A stretch of 28,032 nucleotides of DNA from Gammaproteobacteria bacterium (GCA_002712135.1 PASO01000036.1:1-28032); one strand, 5' to 3'; positions 1 through 8,772 are shown, counted from the stretch's first letter. Notes: generated from the letters alone by a model not told the origin. Numbers and translations: made by a program.

Positions 1-2
1 AC

Positions 3-98
3 TGGGGTGGTGCAGCACACGCCAATTCTGCCGTGAGCGTGCAGGTTGAGAACAATTTCTTTTGTGAAGTCCCGGGACTGGCGGACGGGACAAGGTAG
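3..98 (+). CDS. Possible 3' end of an unidentified gene cut by the window edge
   Basis: One frame is open from the left edge to a TAG at 96-98, giving 31 residues that begin WGGAAHANSAV and contain VPGLADGT. The composition looks protein-like, and the other two forward frames close earlier. I cannot assign a family. A loose resemblance to the carboxy-terminal part of molybdopterin oxidoreductases is only an impression. It points toward the GST-like gene at 299, about 200 bases away. Confidence 0.25.
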   Translation, partial: WGGAAHANSAVSVQVENNFFCEVPGLADGTR

Positions 99-298
99 CT
101 CTAGCTAGCGGGTTTTCAACACCAGAGCTTTCGGGATCCCGGTGTCGGTACGTTTAATGATGGCGGACCTCATTTGCCTGAAATCGCGAGCCGGATCTCA
201 TTCCCCAACTAACCCGAGATAATGTTGGAACACTCGCCGGCTTCGCGAGAGATCTAGGGAAGTAGCAAACTAAAAACAAAAATGGCTAGGAAGTAATT
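99..298. other. Non-coding gap upstream of the first GST-like gene
   Basis: No credible reading frame is present. Just before the start at 299 there is a purine-rich AGGAAG (288-293) that serves as the ribosome-binding site. A short CTCGC...GCGAG arm pair near 232-248 lacks a following T-run, so I do not call a terminator. No clear sigma-70 promoter could be read. Confidence 0.45.
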
Positions 299-1408
299 AT
301 GGATCCAATAACCCTTTACGGGTCTCCCATATCCCTATATACAGGCAGAGCGCGCAGCTATCTGATTAAAGCAGGTATCGACTATCGGGAAGAACCTCAC
401 TCATCTCCTCACTTTTACGATGTAGTACTGCCCAAGGCAGGGAACCGCCGTGGAATACCCACTATTGAATTTCCAAACGGCGACGTAATTCGTGATGGTG
501 TCGCGATCATTGACTACTTTGAAGCACTGAGTGGTTACACTTTTTCGCCCACTACACCCAAACAGCAGATCGTCAGTCAACTGCTCGATGCGATCGGCGC
601 GGAAGGATTATTGCGTCAATGCATGCACTACCGCTGGAACTTCGATGAGGACCAGGGTGAATTTCTCAAGTTTCACTTCCAGACACTTTACCCCGGCGAG
701 CAGGCGAGCAAAGAGCGAATGCACTTCATCAAGACAGAGGTCAATCCCGCCTGGGGTGTGACACCTGAGAATCATGATCTAATAGAATCCATGCACATGT
801 CGATGCTGAGCGTACTGAATGCTCATTTTGGTGATTACCCCTATTTCCTTGGCAGCAAACCCTGTTTAGGTGACTTCGGTATGATCGCGCCATTGTATGG
901 ACACTTGGGCCGTGATCCGAAACCACTATCCTTGATGCAACAACATGCGCCTCGTCTATACCGTTGGCGGGAGCGGATGAATCGACCTGAGCCAGACATT
1001 GGCGAATTTACCGATAAGGAAGAGAAGTATCTAGACAACGATGAAGTACCGAATACTTTGATCGACGTACTGAAGCAGTTCGCGATAGATTTCGTTCCTG
1101 AAAGTCAGGCAGCCTGTGATTGCACCAACCAATGGATAGAGGCCAACCCCGATGTGCCACCACTTACCGAGGTGGAGCGTAGCGTCGGCGATTGCACGTT
1201 CGAGGTGCTGGGGAGATCTATTACCGCCAACGCACAGCCCTTTCGTTTCTATATGCTGAAACGCATGCAGGACACGTACGACGCATTAGATGACACAAAC
1301 AAGAATGAGCTAGACACTTTGCTTTCTTCGTGCAATATGCACGAGGTGCTCGACATGAGACTAACGAGAGAGATTGGGAGACATAACAACCTTGAGGCGT
1401 GGCTCTGA
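299..1408 (+). CDS. GST-like protein with a long C-terminal extension (paralogue 1)
   Basis: The N-terminal ~80 residues are a thioredoxin-fold GST domain: strand-helix LYTGRARSYL near residues 13-22, a cis-proline segment GIPTIEFPNGD, then IRDGVAIIDYFE. A helical GST C-domain follows, with N-cap motif LGDFGMIAPLY near 192-202. Ordinary GSTs end near 200-240 residues, but this protein has 369. The extra ~120 residues are shared with the paralogue at 10670 and are unassigned. Candidate catalytic serines S9 and S12 are present. The start has AGGAAG 5 bases upstream. The stop overlaps the next ATG (TGATG), so the downstream dehydrogenase is probably co-translated. Glutathione conjugation, thiol reduction or isomerisation are all possible; the substrate is unknown. 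Confidence 0.8.
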   Translation: MDPITLYGSPISLYTGRARSYLIKAGIDYREEPHSSPHFYDVVLPKAGNRRGIPTIEFPNGDVIRDGVAIIDYFEALSGYTFSPTTPKQQIVSQLLDAIGAEGLLRQCMHYRWNFDEDQGEFLKFHFQTLYPGEQASKERMHFIKTEVNPAWGVTPENHDLIESMHMSMLSVLNAHFGDYPYFLGSKPCLGDFGMIAPLYGHLGRDPKPLSLMQQHAPRLYRWRERMNRPEPDIGEFTDKEEKYLDNDEVPNTLIDVLKQFAIDFVPESQAACDCTNQWIEANPDVPPLTEVERSVGDCTFEVLGRSITANAQPFRFYMLKRMQDTYDALDDTNKNELDTLLSSCNMHEVLDMRLTREIGRHNNLEAWL

Positions 1409-2184
1409 TGGAGCGCCTTGCAGGCAAAACCGCACTAATTACCGGAGCCAGTCGTGGTATCGGTTTTTCTATTGCTGAACATTACGCTCGCGAAGGTGCC
1501 AATCTCATATTGACAGCAACGAACGAAGCGAGACTCAGAAGCGCTAAGAATGCACTAGATGAGTTTGATGTCGAAGTAACAACAATAACCGCTGACCTGA
1601 GCCAGGCCAACGACATCGATAGACTGTTTGAGACAGCAATAGCGAAACAACCGAATATCGACGTACTGGTCAATAACGCAGGTATTCATATCGGCAAGCC
1701 GTTCACTGAGTATGAGATGAGTGAACTTGACCTGGTTATGCAGGTTAATCTCTATGCGGTCTTCCAACTAATGCAACACGCTGTCAGACATATGCAGAAG
1801 TTGGGGCGCGGCAAGGTGATTAACGTCGCCTCGACAGCCGGCAAGTGGGAGAGCCCAAATCAGGCTGCCTATAATATTTCCAAACATGGGGTGGTTGCCC
1901 TAACGCGGTGCGTGGCGCTGGAAAATGCCAGAAATAACATCAACATCAACGCGATCTGCCCCGGCATCGTTGAGACCGACATGATCAGCGCTCTGGACAA
2001 GGCAGCAGAGAAAATCGGTGTTTCAGCAGATGAGTTGCGCAGCACCGCGCAGGAACGCATCCCCATGGGTCGTTTTCTCGAACCAGAGGAGGTGGCCCAT
2101 ATCGCCGTTTATCTGGCCGCGGATGAGTCAGACGGCATGACCGGGCAAACCATTACTATTTCCGGCGGCATGAGAATGGCCTGA
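1408..2184 (+). CDS. Short-chain dehydrogenase/reductase (SDR), classical type
   Basis: A 258-residue NAD(P)-dependent oxidoreductase of the FabG-like classical SDR type. It has the cofactor motif TGASRGIG (12-19), NNAG, and the catalytic set S142, Y155, K159 within YNISK. The C-terminal GGMRMA ending is typical of the family. A GTG nine bases upstream is in frame, but I chose ATG 1408 because it overlaps the preceding stop as TGATG and matches the usual short leader before the first strand. It forms an operon with the GST-like gene. It probably interconverts an alcohol and a ketone. It could equally be a 3-oxoacyl reductase, since SDR substrate cannot be inferred from these motifs. Confidence 0.88.
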   Translation: MERLAGKTALITGASRGIGFSIAEHYAREGANLILTATNEARLRSAKNALDEFDVEVTTITADLSQANDIDRLFETAIAKQPNIDVLVNNAGIHIGKPFTEYEMSELDLVMQVNLYAVFQLMQHAVRHMQKLGRGKVINVASTAGKWESPNQAAYNISKHGVVALTRCVALENARNNININAICPGIVETDMISALDKAAEKIGVSADELRSTAQERIPMGRFLEPEEVAHIAVYLAADESDGMTGQTITISGGMRMA

Positions 2185-2301
2185 TATGGATATTGTCACC
2201 GCGCGTGACGTTGAGTTCCTGCTTTTTCTAGTGACAAACCCTCGACGTCGTACCGGTATTACATTGGCGTGCAGGGAATTCATCATAACGACCGGGATTC
2301 C

Positions 2302-2552
2302 CTAAAATAAGCCCAGCAGCACCATAAAGAAAACGATCAACCACATACCGACGTCTGTGGCACCGATAAACAAACCGAGAAGTGCAATAAACAGAATCTG
2401 AAATCGTATATTAGGTAGACGGGTAAGAACGTGGGTGCCGAAAACAGACGAAACCCAGTCTGACCGAACAATCCATGACCCAACTGAACCACAATATTGC
2501 GTTTCAGATGTTTATCTACAAAGACTTCTTGTTTCTCTTCAGGGCTGCTCAT
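2302..2552 (-). pseudogene. Eroded MFS-type transporter remnant, internally deleted and frameshifted
   Basis: From ATG 2552 the first frame reads an MFS-like start: a polar leader, then NIVVQLGHGLFGQTGFRLF and SAPTFLPVYL. Near 2425-2440 the protein-like sequence jumps to another frame, reading RLPNIRFQILFIALLGLF and then FIGATDVGMWLIVFFMVLL, ending at TAG 2302-2304. The original frame instead runs into cysteine-rich nonsense and stops at 2337. Two transporter-like segments in different frames within 250 bases, against more than 400 residues for a normal MFS protein, indicate an internal deletion plus loss of the C-terminal part. It lies just downstream of the ABC operon in the same orientation. 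The family call rests on pattern recognition of the first segment. Confidence 0.6.
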
Positions 2553-2629
2553 TGCCTTTGCTATCCAATGCAGAAGGTATTAATTAAGGAGGTCAGATAG
2601 ATGCAAACAAGCATCAGAGCCTCAGCTTA

Positions 2630-3451
2630 CTATAAAGTAAGATTCAGACTCTTACGATCCATTGGCTTGAGAGGCACATCCGGGGCTGGTGAAGGAATCG
2701 CCGACAGCAGCAACTTTGTATAGTCCTCCTGTGGATTCGAGAATACATCATTCACCAGTCCCTCTTCGACCACCCGTCCACGATACATCACCAAAATGCG
2801 ATCACAAATGTGATGCACAACGCTAAGGTCGTGAGCCACGAATAGGTAGGTAAGGCCCAGCTCCTCCTGCAGATCCTCCAGCAAATTAATAATCTGCGCC
2901 TGCACAGATACATCCAATGCCGAGACGGACTCATCACACACCACGAGTTTAGGCCTAAGAATAAGCGCCCGAGCAATACCAATACGCTGACGCTGACCGC
3001 CAGAGAACGCGTGAGGAAAACGAGTCAATGCATCTGCATCAAGCTGGACTCGCGCCAGGATGTCGAGTACCGCTTCACGTCGCGAATTCTTGTCATCAAT
3101 GTCGTGAATTATCAACGGCTCTTCGAGAATTTCCTGAACCGTCATGCGCGGATTGAGCGAGGAGAACGGGTCCTGGAATACCATCTGCATTTCCTGACGA
3201 AGTGGTACCAATTCTGACTCGGTTAGCGCCTGCACTTCACACCAGCCATTATTACCATTAAAGCGAACTATGCCTTCGTCGGGGTCCATCGCCCGCAGAA
3301 TACAGCGGGCAAGCGTCGTCTTGCCCGATCCCGATTCTCCCACTATGCCAAGAGTCTCCGAGGGTTGCAGAGTAAAACTAACGTTATCGACCGCAGCTAC
3401 ATCATCAAAATATTTGCTGAGTCCTGTCACCTCAAGTAATGCATTACTCAT
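2630..3451 (-). CDS. Peptide/nickel-type ABC importer ATPase (OppF/DppF-like)
   Basis: A 273-residue nucleotide-binding subunit that powers import through the permease pair encoded upstream. Walker A GESGSGKT is at 38-45, the Q-loop glutamine at 93, the signature FSGGQRQR starts at 149, Walker B LVVCDE is at 169-174, the D-loop SALD follows, and the H-loop is H207. The usual DEPVSALD reads DESVSALD here. A longer in-frame start at 3499 lies deep in the preceding gene; ATG 3451 overlaps its stop by eight bases (ATGAGTAA), the normal arrangement for this operon type. The C-terminus lacks the cysteine-rich CPxxxRC tail found in many Opp/Dpp ATPases. It is the last gene of the operon. Confidence 0.92.
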   Translation of the reverse strand: MSNALLEVTGLSKYFDDVAAVDNVSFTLQPSETLGIVGESGSGKTTLARCILRAMDPDEGIVRFNGNNGWCEVQALTESELVPLRQEMQMVFQDPFSSLNPRMTVQEILEEPLIIHDIDDKNSRREAVLDILARVQLDADALTRFPHAFSGGQRQRIGIARALILRPKLVVCDESVSALDVSVQAQIINLLEDLQEELGLTYLFVAHDLSVVHHICDRILVMYRGRVVEEGLVNDVFSNPQEDYTKLLLSAIPSPAPDVPLKPMDRKSLNLTL

Positions 3452-4394
3452 CTTCAAACTCACGTAACAAATCAGGGGCCAGACTAACCTGGCGGCCATC
3501 TTTTAATCGTGTCAGAGGGTATGACGTTAGAAGATCAGCATCACCCACAACGCTAGCGATGGTCTCCAGGCGCTGGCCTTTCGAGGCAAGTCCTGGAATC
3601 GAAGCCAGTAGTCCCTGGCTATAGGGATGCACGGGGTCTTTTAATACCTGACGAACTGTACCAATTTCCAGTACACGACCCTGGTACATCACCACCACCT
3701 GATCGGCAAGCTGTGCCACGACGCCAAGATCATGAGTAATAAATAGTACGGAGTTATTGAGTTCGCGCTGCAGGTCGCGAATGAGAGTCAGTATTTCTGC
3801 CTGAACAGTGACATCCAGCGCAGTGGTCGGCTCATCACAGATCAGAATCTCGGGATGGCAAACTAGCGCCATAGCAATCACTACACGCTGACGCATACCG
3901 CCGGAGAACTCGAATGGATATTGGTGTATGCGCCTGGGCACATCATCGATCCCGACCTGCATCAACATATCCGCCGCCTCATTCCAGGCTTCTCGCTCGG
4001 TGACATCACGATGGCAAAGTATAGCTTCTGCCACCTGGTTGCCGACAGTGTATACAGGTGACAGTGCTGTCATCGGCTCCTGGAACACCATACTGATGAG
4101 ATCGCCTCGCAGGTCGACTAACCTGGGATCTTTGTTAACAAGAGATACGATATCGTAAGGATCAGTACGAATGGGCGAGAACATGATCTCGCCACTAATA
4201 ATTTTACCAGGGGGTTGAATAATACGCATGATGCAGTTTGCGGTAACTGATTTTCCAGAACCCGACTCACCAACAACCGCGGTCACTTTACCCCGTGGCA
4301 CATCGAAACTTACATCACGTAATGCTTTCGAAATGCCCGTGTCGGTCTTGAACTCGACCGCCAGATTTCGTATTTCGAGAACGTTGTCGGACAT
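3444..4394 (-). CDS. Peptide/nickel-type ABC importer ATPase (OppD/DppD-like)
   Basis: A 316-residue nucleotide-binding subunit that pairs with the following OppF-like ATPase. Walker A GESGSGKS is at 42-49, the Q-loop Q105 sits in MVFQEPMTALSP, the signature FSGGMRQR is at 163-170, Walker B ILICDEPTTALD at 183-194, and the H-loop is H221. MRQR with the TALSP segment is characteristic of the D-type subunit rather than the F-type. The C-terminal region normally carrying a cysteine cluster is replaced by an acidic tail ending REFEDE without cysteines. Its ATG overlaps the stop of the upstream permease gene (TGATG), so the operon is tightly coupled. Confidence 0.92.
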   Translation of the reverse strand: MSDNVLEIRNLAVEFKTDTGISKALRDVSFDVPRGKVTAVVGESGSGKSVTANCIMRIIQPPGKIISGEIMFSPIRTDPYDIVSLVNKDPRLVDLRGDLISMVFQEPMTALSPVYTVGNQVAEAILCHRDVTEREAWNEAADMLMQVGIDDVPRRIHQYPFEFSGGMRQRVVIAMALVCHPEILICDEPTTALDVTVQAEILTLIRDLQRELNNSVLFITHDLGVVAQLADQVVVMYQGRVLEIGTVRQVLKDPVHPYSQGLLASIPGLASKGQRLETIASVVGDADLLTSYPLTRLKDGRQVSLAPDLLREFEDE

Positions 4395-5509
4395 CAGTTC
4401 TGTCCACCGGTGCTGTATGGATCGACTGCATCCCGCAGGCCATCACCCAGCAGATTAAAAGCCATGACCGTTAACACGACAAACAGTCCAGGAATCATAA
4501 GCCAGGGTGTCATCACGATTACCTGATAGTTCTGCGCCTGCTGCATAAGCACACCCCAGCTCACCACCGGTGGGCGCAGCCCAATACCCAAAAAGCTCAA
4601 CGCCGTCTCACCAAGAATCATCCCCGGCACCGCCAGCGTCGCCGTTGCAATTACGTGTGAAGTAAAGCTGGGTAGCATGTGTTTGAAGATAATGCGCATC
4701 TTTCCAGCACCGAGCAGTCGCGCCGAAATAACGAAATCTTCCTCACGAAGCGCCAAAAATCGACCTCTAACCTGACGGGCAAGCGCCGGCCAGCCAAACA
4801 AAGATAAGATAATAGTAATCCCGAAATAAACAGCGATCGGAGACCAGTAAACTGGCAGTGCTGCTGAAAGTGCCATCCATAAAGGCAGCGTTGGCATTGA
4901 CTGCAACACCTCGATCACGCGCTGCACTGCTCGGTCCACCAGACCACCCAGGTATCCCGCCAGACCACCGATCAGTACGCCGAAAAACAGTGTCAGCAAT
5001 ACGCCTACAATACCGATAGAAAGCGAGACACGCGCACCGTAGAACACGCGACTAAATACGTCGCGACCTAATCTATCCGTACCAAACAAATGGACATAGC
5101 CGTCCCGAGTAGTAAAGAGATGAAAGTCTGATTCAATAAGGTCCCATAGTTCGTAACTTTCACCCCGTGCCAAGAAATAAATGGGGTAACGCTTATCTGG
5201 ATTCTCTGTGTATTCACGCATCCAGGTATCGTCATTGATGTGCATGTCGTAGCCATACACAAAGGGTCTGAGGTGAAATGACCCGTCGATGTCGACGAAA
5301 TGAATCGACATGGGTGGCGCATTGATGGCCTGCACATTTCGCATCTCGGTACCGTATGGCGTTACGAATTCACAAAATGCCGCAACCAGGTAGATAAAAA
5401 TGAGGAAACAGCCACTCACCATAGCAAGGCGATGACGCTTGAATCTAATCCACGCCAACTGGCGCGGCGAGATAGCCTCCAGCTGCGTATCTAAAACGAG
5501 CTCACTCAT
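4394..5509 (-). CDS. ABC importer permease (OppC/DppC-like) with a long periplasmic loop
   Basis: A 371-residue inner-membrane subunit. The first membrane segment is at about 29-49. A ~90-residue hydrophilic loop (51-141) follows, then the family motif FGTDRLGRDVFSR (142-154) and five hydrophobic segments to about 355. The ATPase-contacting EAA-type loop is at 261-280 (ISARLLGAGK then HMLP). Typical OppC proteins are about 300 residues, so the extra length is the periplasmic loop. Such loops occur in importers with large family-5 binding proteins, and I infer that it contacts the binding protein. Its start overlaps the OppB-like stop by eight bases (ATGAGTGA). Confidence 0.92.
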   Translation of the reverse strand: MSELVLDTQLEAISPRQLAWIRFKRHRLAMVSGCFLIFIYLVAAFCEFVTPYGTEMRNVQAINAPPMSIHFVDIDGSFHLRPFVYGYDMHINDDTWMREYTENPDKRYPIYFLARGESYELWDLIESDFHLFTTRDGYVHLFGTDRLGRDVFSRVFYGARVSLSIGIVGVLLTLFFGVLIGGLAGYLGGLVDRAVQRVIEVLQSMPTLPLWMALSAALPVYWSPIAVYFGITIILSLFGWPALARQVRGRFLALREEDFVISARLLGAGKMRIIFKHMLPSFTSHVIATATLAVPGMILGETALSFLGIGLRPPVVSWGVLMQQAQNYQVIVMTPWLMIPGLFVVLTVMAFNLLGDGLRDAVDPYSTGGQN

Positions 5510-6485
5510 AGCGAATCCTGGGGTCAGCCCATGCGAGCAACAGGTCCGACAGCAACATGCCGACTACCGTTAAAATCGCCAGTAGCATGAGAAAGCTCCC
5601 CGCCAAATACATATCCTGATTAACAATCGCCTGAATCAGCGCCGGACCAGTGGTAGGCAGATTCAGCACAATGGAAACAATAGCCTCACCGGAGATCAGT
5701 ACCGGCAACAGCAGCCCGATGGTGCTGATAAAGGGATTAATAGCTATACGCAAGGGATACTTAATGAGGAGTTTTATCGGCGGCACCCCCTTCGCTCGCG
5801 CAGTAACCACATAGGGTTTATTCAGCTCATCAAGAAGATTGGCGCGCAGAATACGCATCGTCGACGCTGTTCCTCCCAGCCCAACCACTATCATCGGAAT
5901 CCATAGATGACTCAGAAAATCTCCGACTCGTGCTAACGACCAGGGGGCGTCGCGATATTCCGGCGAGAATAACCCGCCAATACTGATACCGAACCACTCA
6001 TAACCCGCATACATAGCTAGCAGCGCCAACAGAAAACTTGGAGTCGCCAAACCAACCAACATGACCGTCGTCAGCACATAATCGCCAACTGAATACTGCC
6101 TGACTGCAGAGAACATCCCGGCCGGTACAGCGATGGCCCAGGTAAAAAGAAGTGCGGATATGGAAATTAGCAGGGTATAGCCAAGGCGTTCCCAAACCAG
6201 TTCATTTACGGGCCGGCTGTACAGGTACGAGTACCCCATATCACCAGTCACAAAATTCCCAATCCAATACAGGTACTGCAGCACCATTGGCTTGTCTAGC
6301 TTGTACTGTGCGCGCAGGTTTTGCACCTGTTCTGCGGATATCTCCACCCCCTGGGCCTGCAACCGATCCAGCGTCGAGGTAACGATATCACCGGGGGGTA
6401 ACTGAATTACTACGAATACGATAACTGAGATCAGCATTAGTGTTGGCACCATGCCAATCAAGCGTTTGATTACGTAGCCTCTCAC
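5502..6485 (-). CDS. ABC importer permease (OppB/DppB-like)
   Basis: A 327-residue inner-membrane subunit with the classical OppB N-terminus: a first membrane helix at about 10-29 followed by PPGD. A soluble segment runs to about 100, five further hydrophobic stretches follow, and the EAA loop ARAKGVPPIKLLIKYPLR is near 229-246. It ends WADPRIRYE, as expected for the family. The start is GTG at 6485, with GGGAG six bases upstream inside the end of the binding-protein gene and only three bases after that gene's stop. It is therefore the second gene of the operon and its product pairs with the OppC-like permease. Confidence 0.92.
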   Translation of the reverse strand: MRGYVIKRLIGMVPTLMLISVIVFVVIQLPPGDIVTSTLDRLQAQGVEISAEQVQNLRAQYKLDKPMVLQYLYWIGNFVTGDMGYSYLYSRPVNELVWERLGYTLLISISALLFTWAIAVPAGMFSAVRQYSVGDYVLTTVMLVGLATPSFLLALLAMYAGYEWFGISIGGLFSPEYRDAPWSLARVGDFLSHLWIPMIVVGLGGTASTMRILRANLLDELNKPYVVTARAKGVPPIKLLIKYPLRIAINPFISTIGLLLPVLISGEAIVSIVLNLPTTGPALIQAIVNQDMYLAGSFLMLLAILTVVGMLLSDLLLAWADPRIRYE

Positions 6486-6488
6486 TTA

Positions 6489-8555
6489 CTACTCCCGATC
6501 ATTATTAGTAGCACCATAATTAGTGGTACCAGGAATAGTAGTATTAGATTCGAAGTACCAGGTGGAAGGATGATAAGACAGCGTCCAGCGATTGTCCCAA
6601 CCCCATATACCCTCATTCGTTACACCGCGTAGTTTGCTCGAGATTACCACTGGTTGGGGCGCCAGGCCCACTGTGCCGATAGTCCAGAGATTCCGAGCAT
6701 TACTTTCCAGCAGTTTTTTGCCCAACTCGATGCGGCGTTCACTATCGACTGTGGTATAGACTTCATCCGACCATTGTTGCAATTCACGAATGACTGCGGG
6801 AGGTTTAGTACCGATCTCCCCATCTGTACGATGCCATCTTACCCAATCATTCCACATCGTATTGTCAAAGCCGCTATGGACCGGCGCCCACCACACCATC
6901 TGTGGCATGAAAATATCGGTAACTCGATCGGCGTGCCAACCAGTCATTTGCATTTTACCGGCATGAGCACGTGCAGTTTGCAATGCCATGTCGACGATTT
7001 TTAAGCGAACGTCAATGCCGACTTCGCGCCAGTAAACACTAACCAACTCAAGGGTGATAGCTTTTGGCGTCTCCCAATCCATGAACTCCAGGGTAATGGT
7101 CAGCGGCTCACCGTCTGGATACTCTCGAAGCCCGTCGCCATCAACATCTTTAAGACCAAGTTCGTCAAGCAATGATCTGGCGCGATCGGGGTCGTACTGG
7201 GTATAGGCGGTAGCGTACTCGGGCACAAACATCCGACTGCTGGGATGCGCTGTGACCTGACGCGGTGTACCCCGACCGAAATAAATAATCTGATTCATCT
7301 CTTCGCGGTTGAGCGCGAGGGACAGTGCCACTCTGAAGCGACGCTCCCAGTAGAGCGAAGATAGCTTTTTGTCTTCATGATTGTAGTTAAATTCTATGGC
7401 CACATCGACCGAGTGCAGTCGATTCCAAATGAGCACCTGAATATCGCCACTTAGCTCACCGAGTTTCAACAACGGAATGTCCTGCGTCTTTAGCTCATAC
7501 GCGGAGAAGTCTAACTGTCCTGTGGCAGACATTGCAGCGATGACTTCCTTACTTTCTATGTCCTGGGAAACAACGGCATCGATGTAGGGCAATTGCTGAC
7601 CAGCGGGATCAATCTTGAAGTAATATGGATTTCGAACCATGCGGGTCCGCTTTGGCGTGTACTCAACGATTTGAAACGCATCCATTGTGGGTGGTTCCGC
7701 ACTCTCCTCAATGTCCTGTAGCCGGCAGGCTTCAATGAACATCACCCAGCTGATGAATCCCATATCGGCTATCTTGCGGTCCAGAGTTTCCCGGTCCACG
7801 TATGCAGGATGGAAATTCTGATAGTAATGCTTGGGCAAAAGCATGAAATTGCCGTAATGGGCAATGTAATTAACAATCTGCGGGTTGGGGTCTTCGAATT
7901 CATAATAGAAAATACGATCAGATACTTTGACCGCTCTGCCACCTTGGGCTATGCGCCGGGTTACCGGCTCGTATTCCTCGTTGTGCCACAAGTCATTAAA
8001 TACAAAAAGATAATCATCACTCGTGTGGGGCACACCATTGGACCACTTCACGCCTTCTCTCAATGTCATAGTCAGGCGTCGGCCATCGGCACTGAGCTTC
8101 CAGGATTCAGCAAGATTCGGCAACACGGTACGCATGTCCGCCGAAATCGTCAGCGATCCCTCCACATTCGGGAAGGTAAGCCATTCGTTACGGTCGATAC
8201 GCATGGTCCCGCCATAACGTCCAATATCAGCAAGCGGCGTCACCACTACCGGATCTACCGGAAGCCGCTGTTCAACCGGCGGTAAGTCATGGGAGTCCAG
8301 CCAGGGGCTCTGTGATAATTCCGTAATGCCGAGTTGGCTGGCGGTCTTTAGAGGTTCAAACCAAGCACGAGGCCAGTATCGCGGCCACATTGGATCGTTA
8401 GCACTTTCTGAAAAGCGATTTTTGTCTCCGCCATCGACAGTACCTTTATCCACGGAAACAACGTCATCCGCAACTACGTGGCCAAAGCTCACGGCTAAGC
8501 ATGTCGCCCAGAAAAGTGTCTTACAGGCGGAAAGTTTTATTAGCGATAATTTCAT
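6489..8555 (-). CDS. Extracellular solute-binding protein, family 5, ABC importer (copy 1)
   Basis: A 688-residue periplasmic substrate-binding protein that delivers solute to the permease pair encoded downstream. From ATG 8555 it has a signal peptide with hydrophobic core LFWATCLAVSFG and a likely cut after HVVA. A longer in-frame start at 8633 would bury the signal, so I reject it. Family-5 hallmarks are visible: LAESWKLSADGRRLTMTLRE, GVKWSNGVP and TSDDYLF near the N-domain, and YDPDRARSLLDELGL with DGDGLREYPDGE later. Usual members are 500-550 residues. Copy 2 at 23101 is closely similar throughout, but copy 1 has a linker after the signal peptide and a polar 19-residue tail after WYFE. 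Tandem stops TAG TAA precede the OppB-like start. Ligand unknown: peptide, glycoside or another organic compound. Confidence 0.92.
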   Translation of the reverse strand: MKLSLIKLSACKTLFWATCLAVSFGHVVADDVVSVDKGTVDGGDKNRFSESANDPMWPRYWPRAWFEPLKTASQLGITELSQSPWLDSHDLPPVEQRLPVDPVVVTPLADIGRYGGTMRIDRNEWLTFPNVEGSLTISADMRTVLPNLAESWKLSADGRRLTMTLREGVKWSNGVPHTSDDYLFVFNDLWHNEEYEPVTRRIAQGGRAVKVSDRIFYYEFEDPNPQIVNYIAHYGNFMLLPKHYYQNFHPAYVDRETLDRKIADMGFISWVMFIEACRLQDIEESAEPPTMDAFQIVEYTPKRTRMVRNPYYFKIDPAGQQLPYIDAVVSQDIESKEVIAAMSATGQLDFSAYELKTQDIPLLKLGELSGDIQVLIWNRLHSVDVAIEFNYNHEDKKLSSLYWERRFRVALSLALNREEMNQIIYFGRGTPRQVTAHPSSRMFVPEYATAYTQYDPDRARSLLDELGLKDVDGDGLREYPDGEPLTITLEFMDWETPKAITLELVSVYWREVGIDVRLKIVDMALQTARAHAGKMQMTGWHADRVTDIFMPQMVWWAPVHSGFDNTMWNDWVRWHRTDGEIGTKPPAVIRELQQWSDEVYTTVDSERRIELGKKLLESNARNLWTIGTVGLAPQPVVISSKLRGVTNEGIWGWDNRWTLSYHPSTWYFESNTTIPGTTNYGATNNDRE

Positions 8556-8564
8556 GAGGGTGCG

Positions 8565-8581
8565 ACTGTAACTTGAAATTA
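8565..8581 (-). promoter_or_regulatory. Leader element conserved upstream of both binding-protein genes (copy 1)
   Basis: On the minus strand, TAATTTCAAGTTACAGT ends ten bases before ATG 8555. The second binding-protein gene has TGATTTCACGTTACAGT at an almost identical place (25034-25050), so 15 of 17 bases match. It could be a promoter or operator half, a translation element, or simply homology left from the duplication. It supports the chosen start codons in both copies. No good Shine-Dalgarno is visible in either leader. Confidence 0.4.
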
Positions 8582-8628
8582 AAAACGAGTACAACCATTC
8601 AGGAAAAATGAACCCATCAAAATTACCC

Positions 8629-8700
8629 ATCATTCTGAGCCGGAGGTGAAGAATCTCCGCCTTGATTCAATTTCCTTCGCTGCGTTAGGGAGAAGCCTCA
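8629..8700. repeat. Degenerate dispersed palindromic repeat (CATTCTGAGC type)
   Basis: CATTCTGAGC followed by GAAGAATCTCCGCC and TTCCTTCGCTGCGTTAGGGA resembles the CATCCTGAGCG...GGATCTC...CCTTCGCTGCCGCTCAGG unit seen at 18188, with drift in the distal arm. It lies between the TetR gene and the binding-protein gene, both on the minus strand. An internal CGGAG...CTCCG stem is visible at 8641-8659. Confidence 0.4.
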
Positions 8701-8772
8701 CACTTCCCTGCAGGCACGGACTCGCTAAGGCCTGCATGGAGAAAAGAAAAGTAACGAGGAACTTAATGCGGT

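Noticed and set aside
2195..2227. GTCAC...GTGAC stem after the first SDR gene with a later T-run, considered as a terminator.
   Set aside because: The stem is only five base pairs and the T-run starts more than a dozen bases later.
2601..2723. A strong AAGGAGG (2586-2592) followed eight bases later by ATG and a 40-codon + strand frame.
   Set aside because: The frame lies mostly antisense to the end of an ATPase gene and the product has no recognisable pattern. It is more likely chance or a leftover ribosome-binding site.
7809..8285. Long + strand open frame (158 codons) inside the first binding-protein gene.
   Set aside because: It is antisense to a clearly conserved coding sequence, lacks a ribosome-binding site and has no protein-like motifs.
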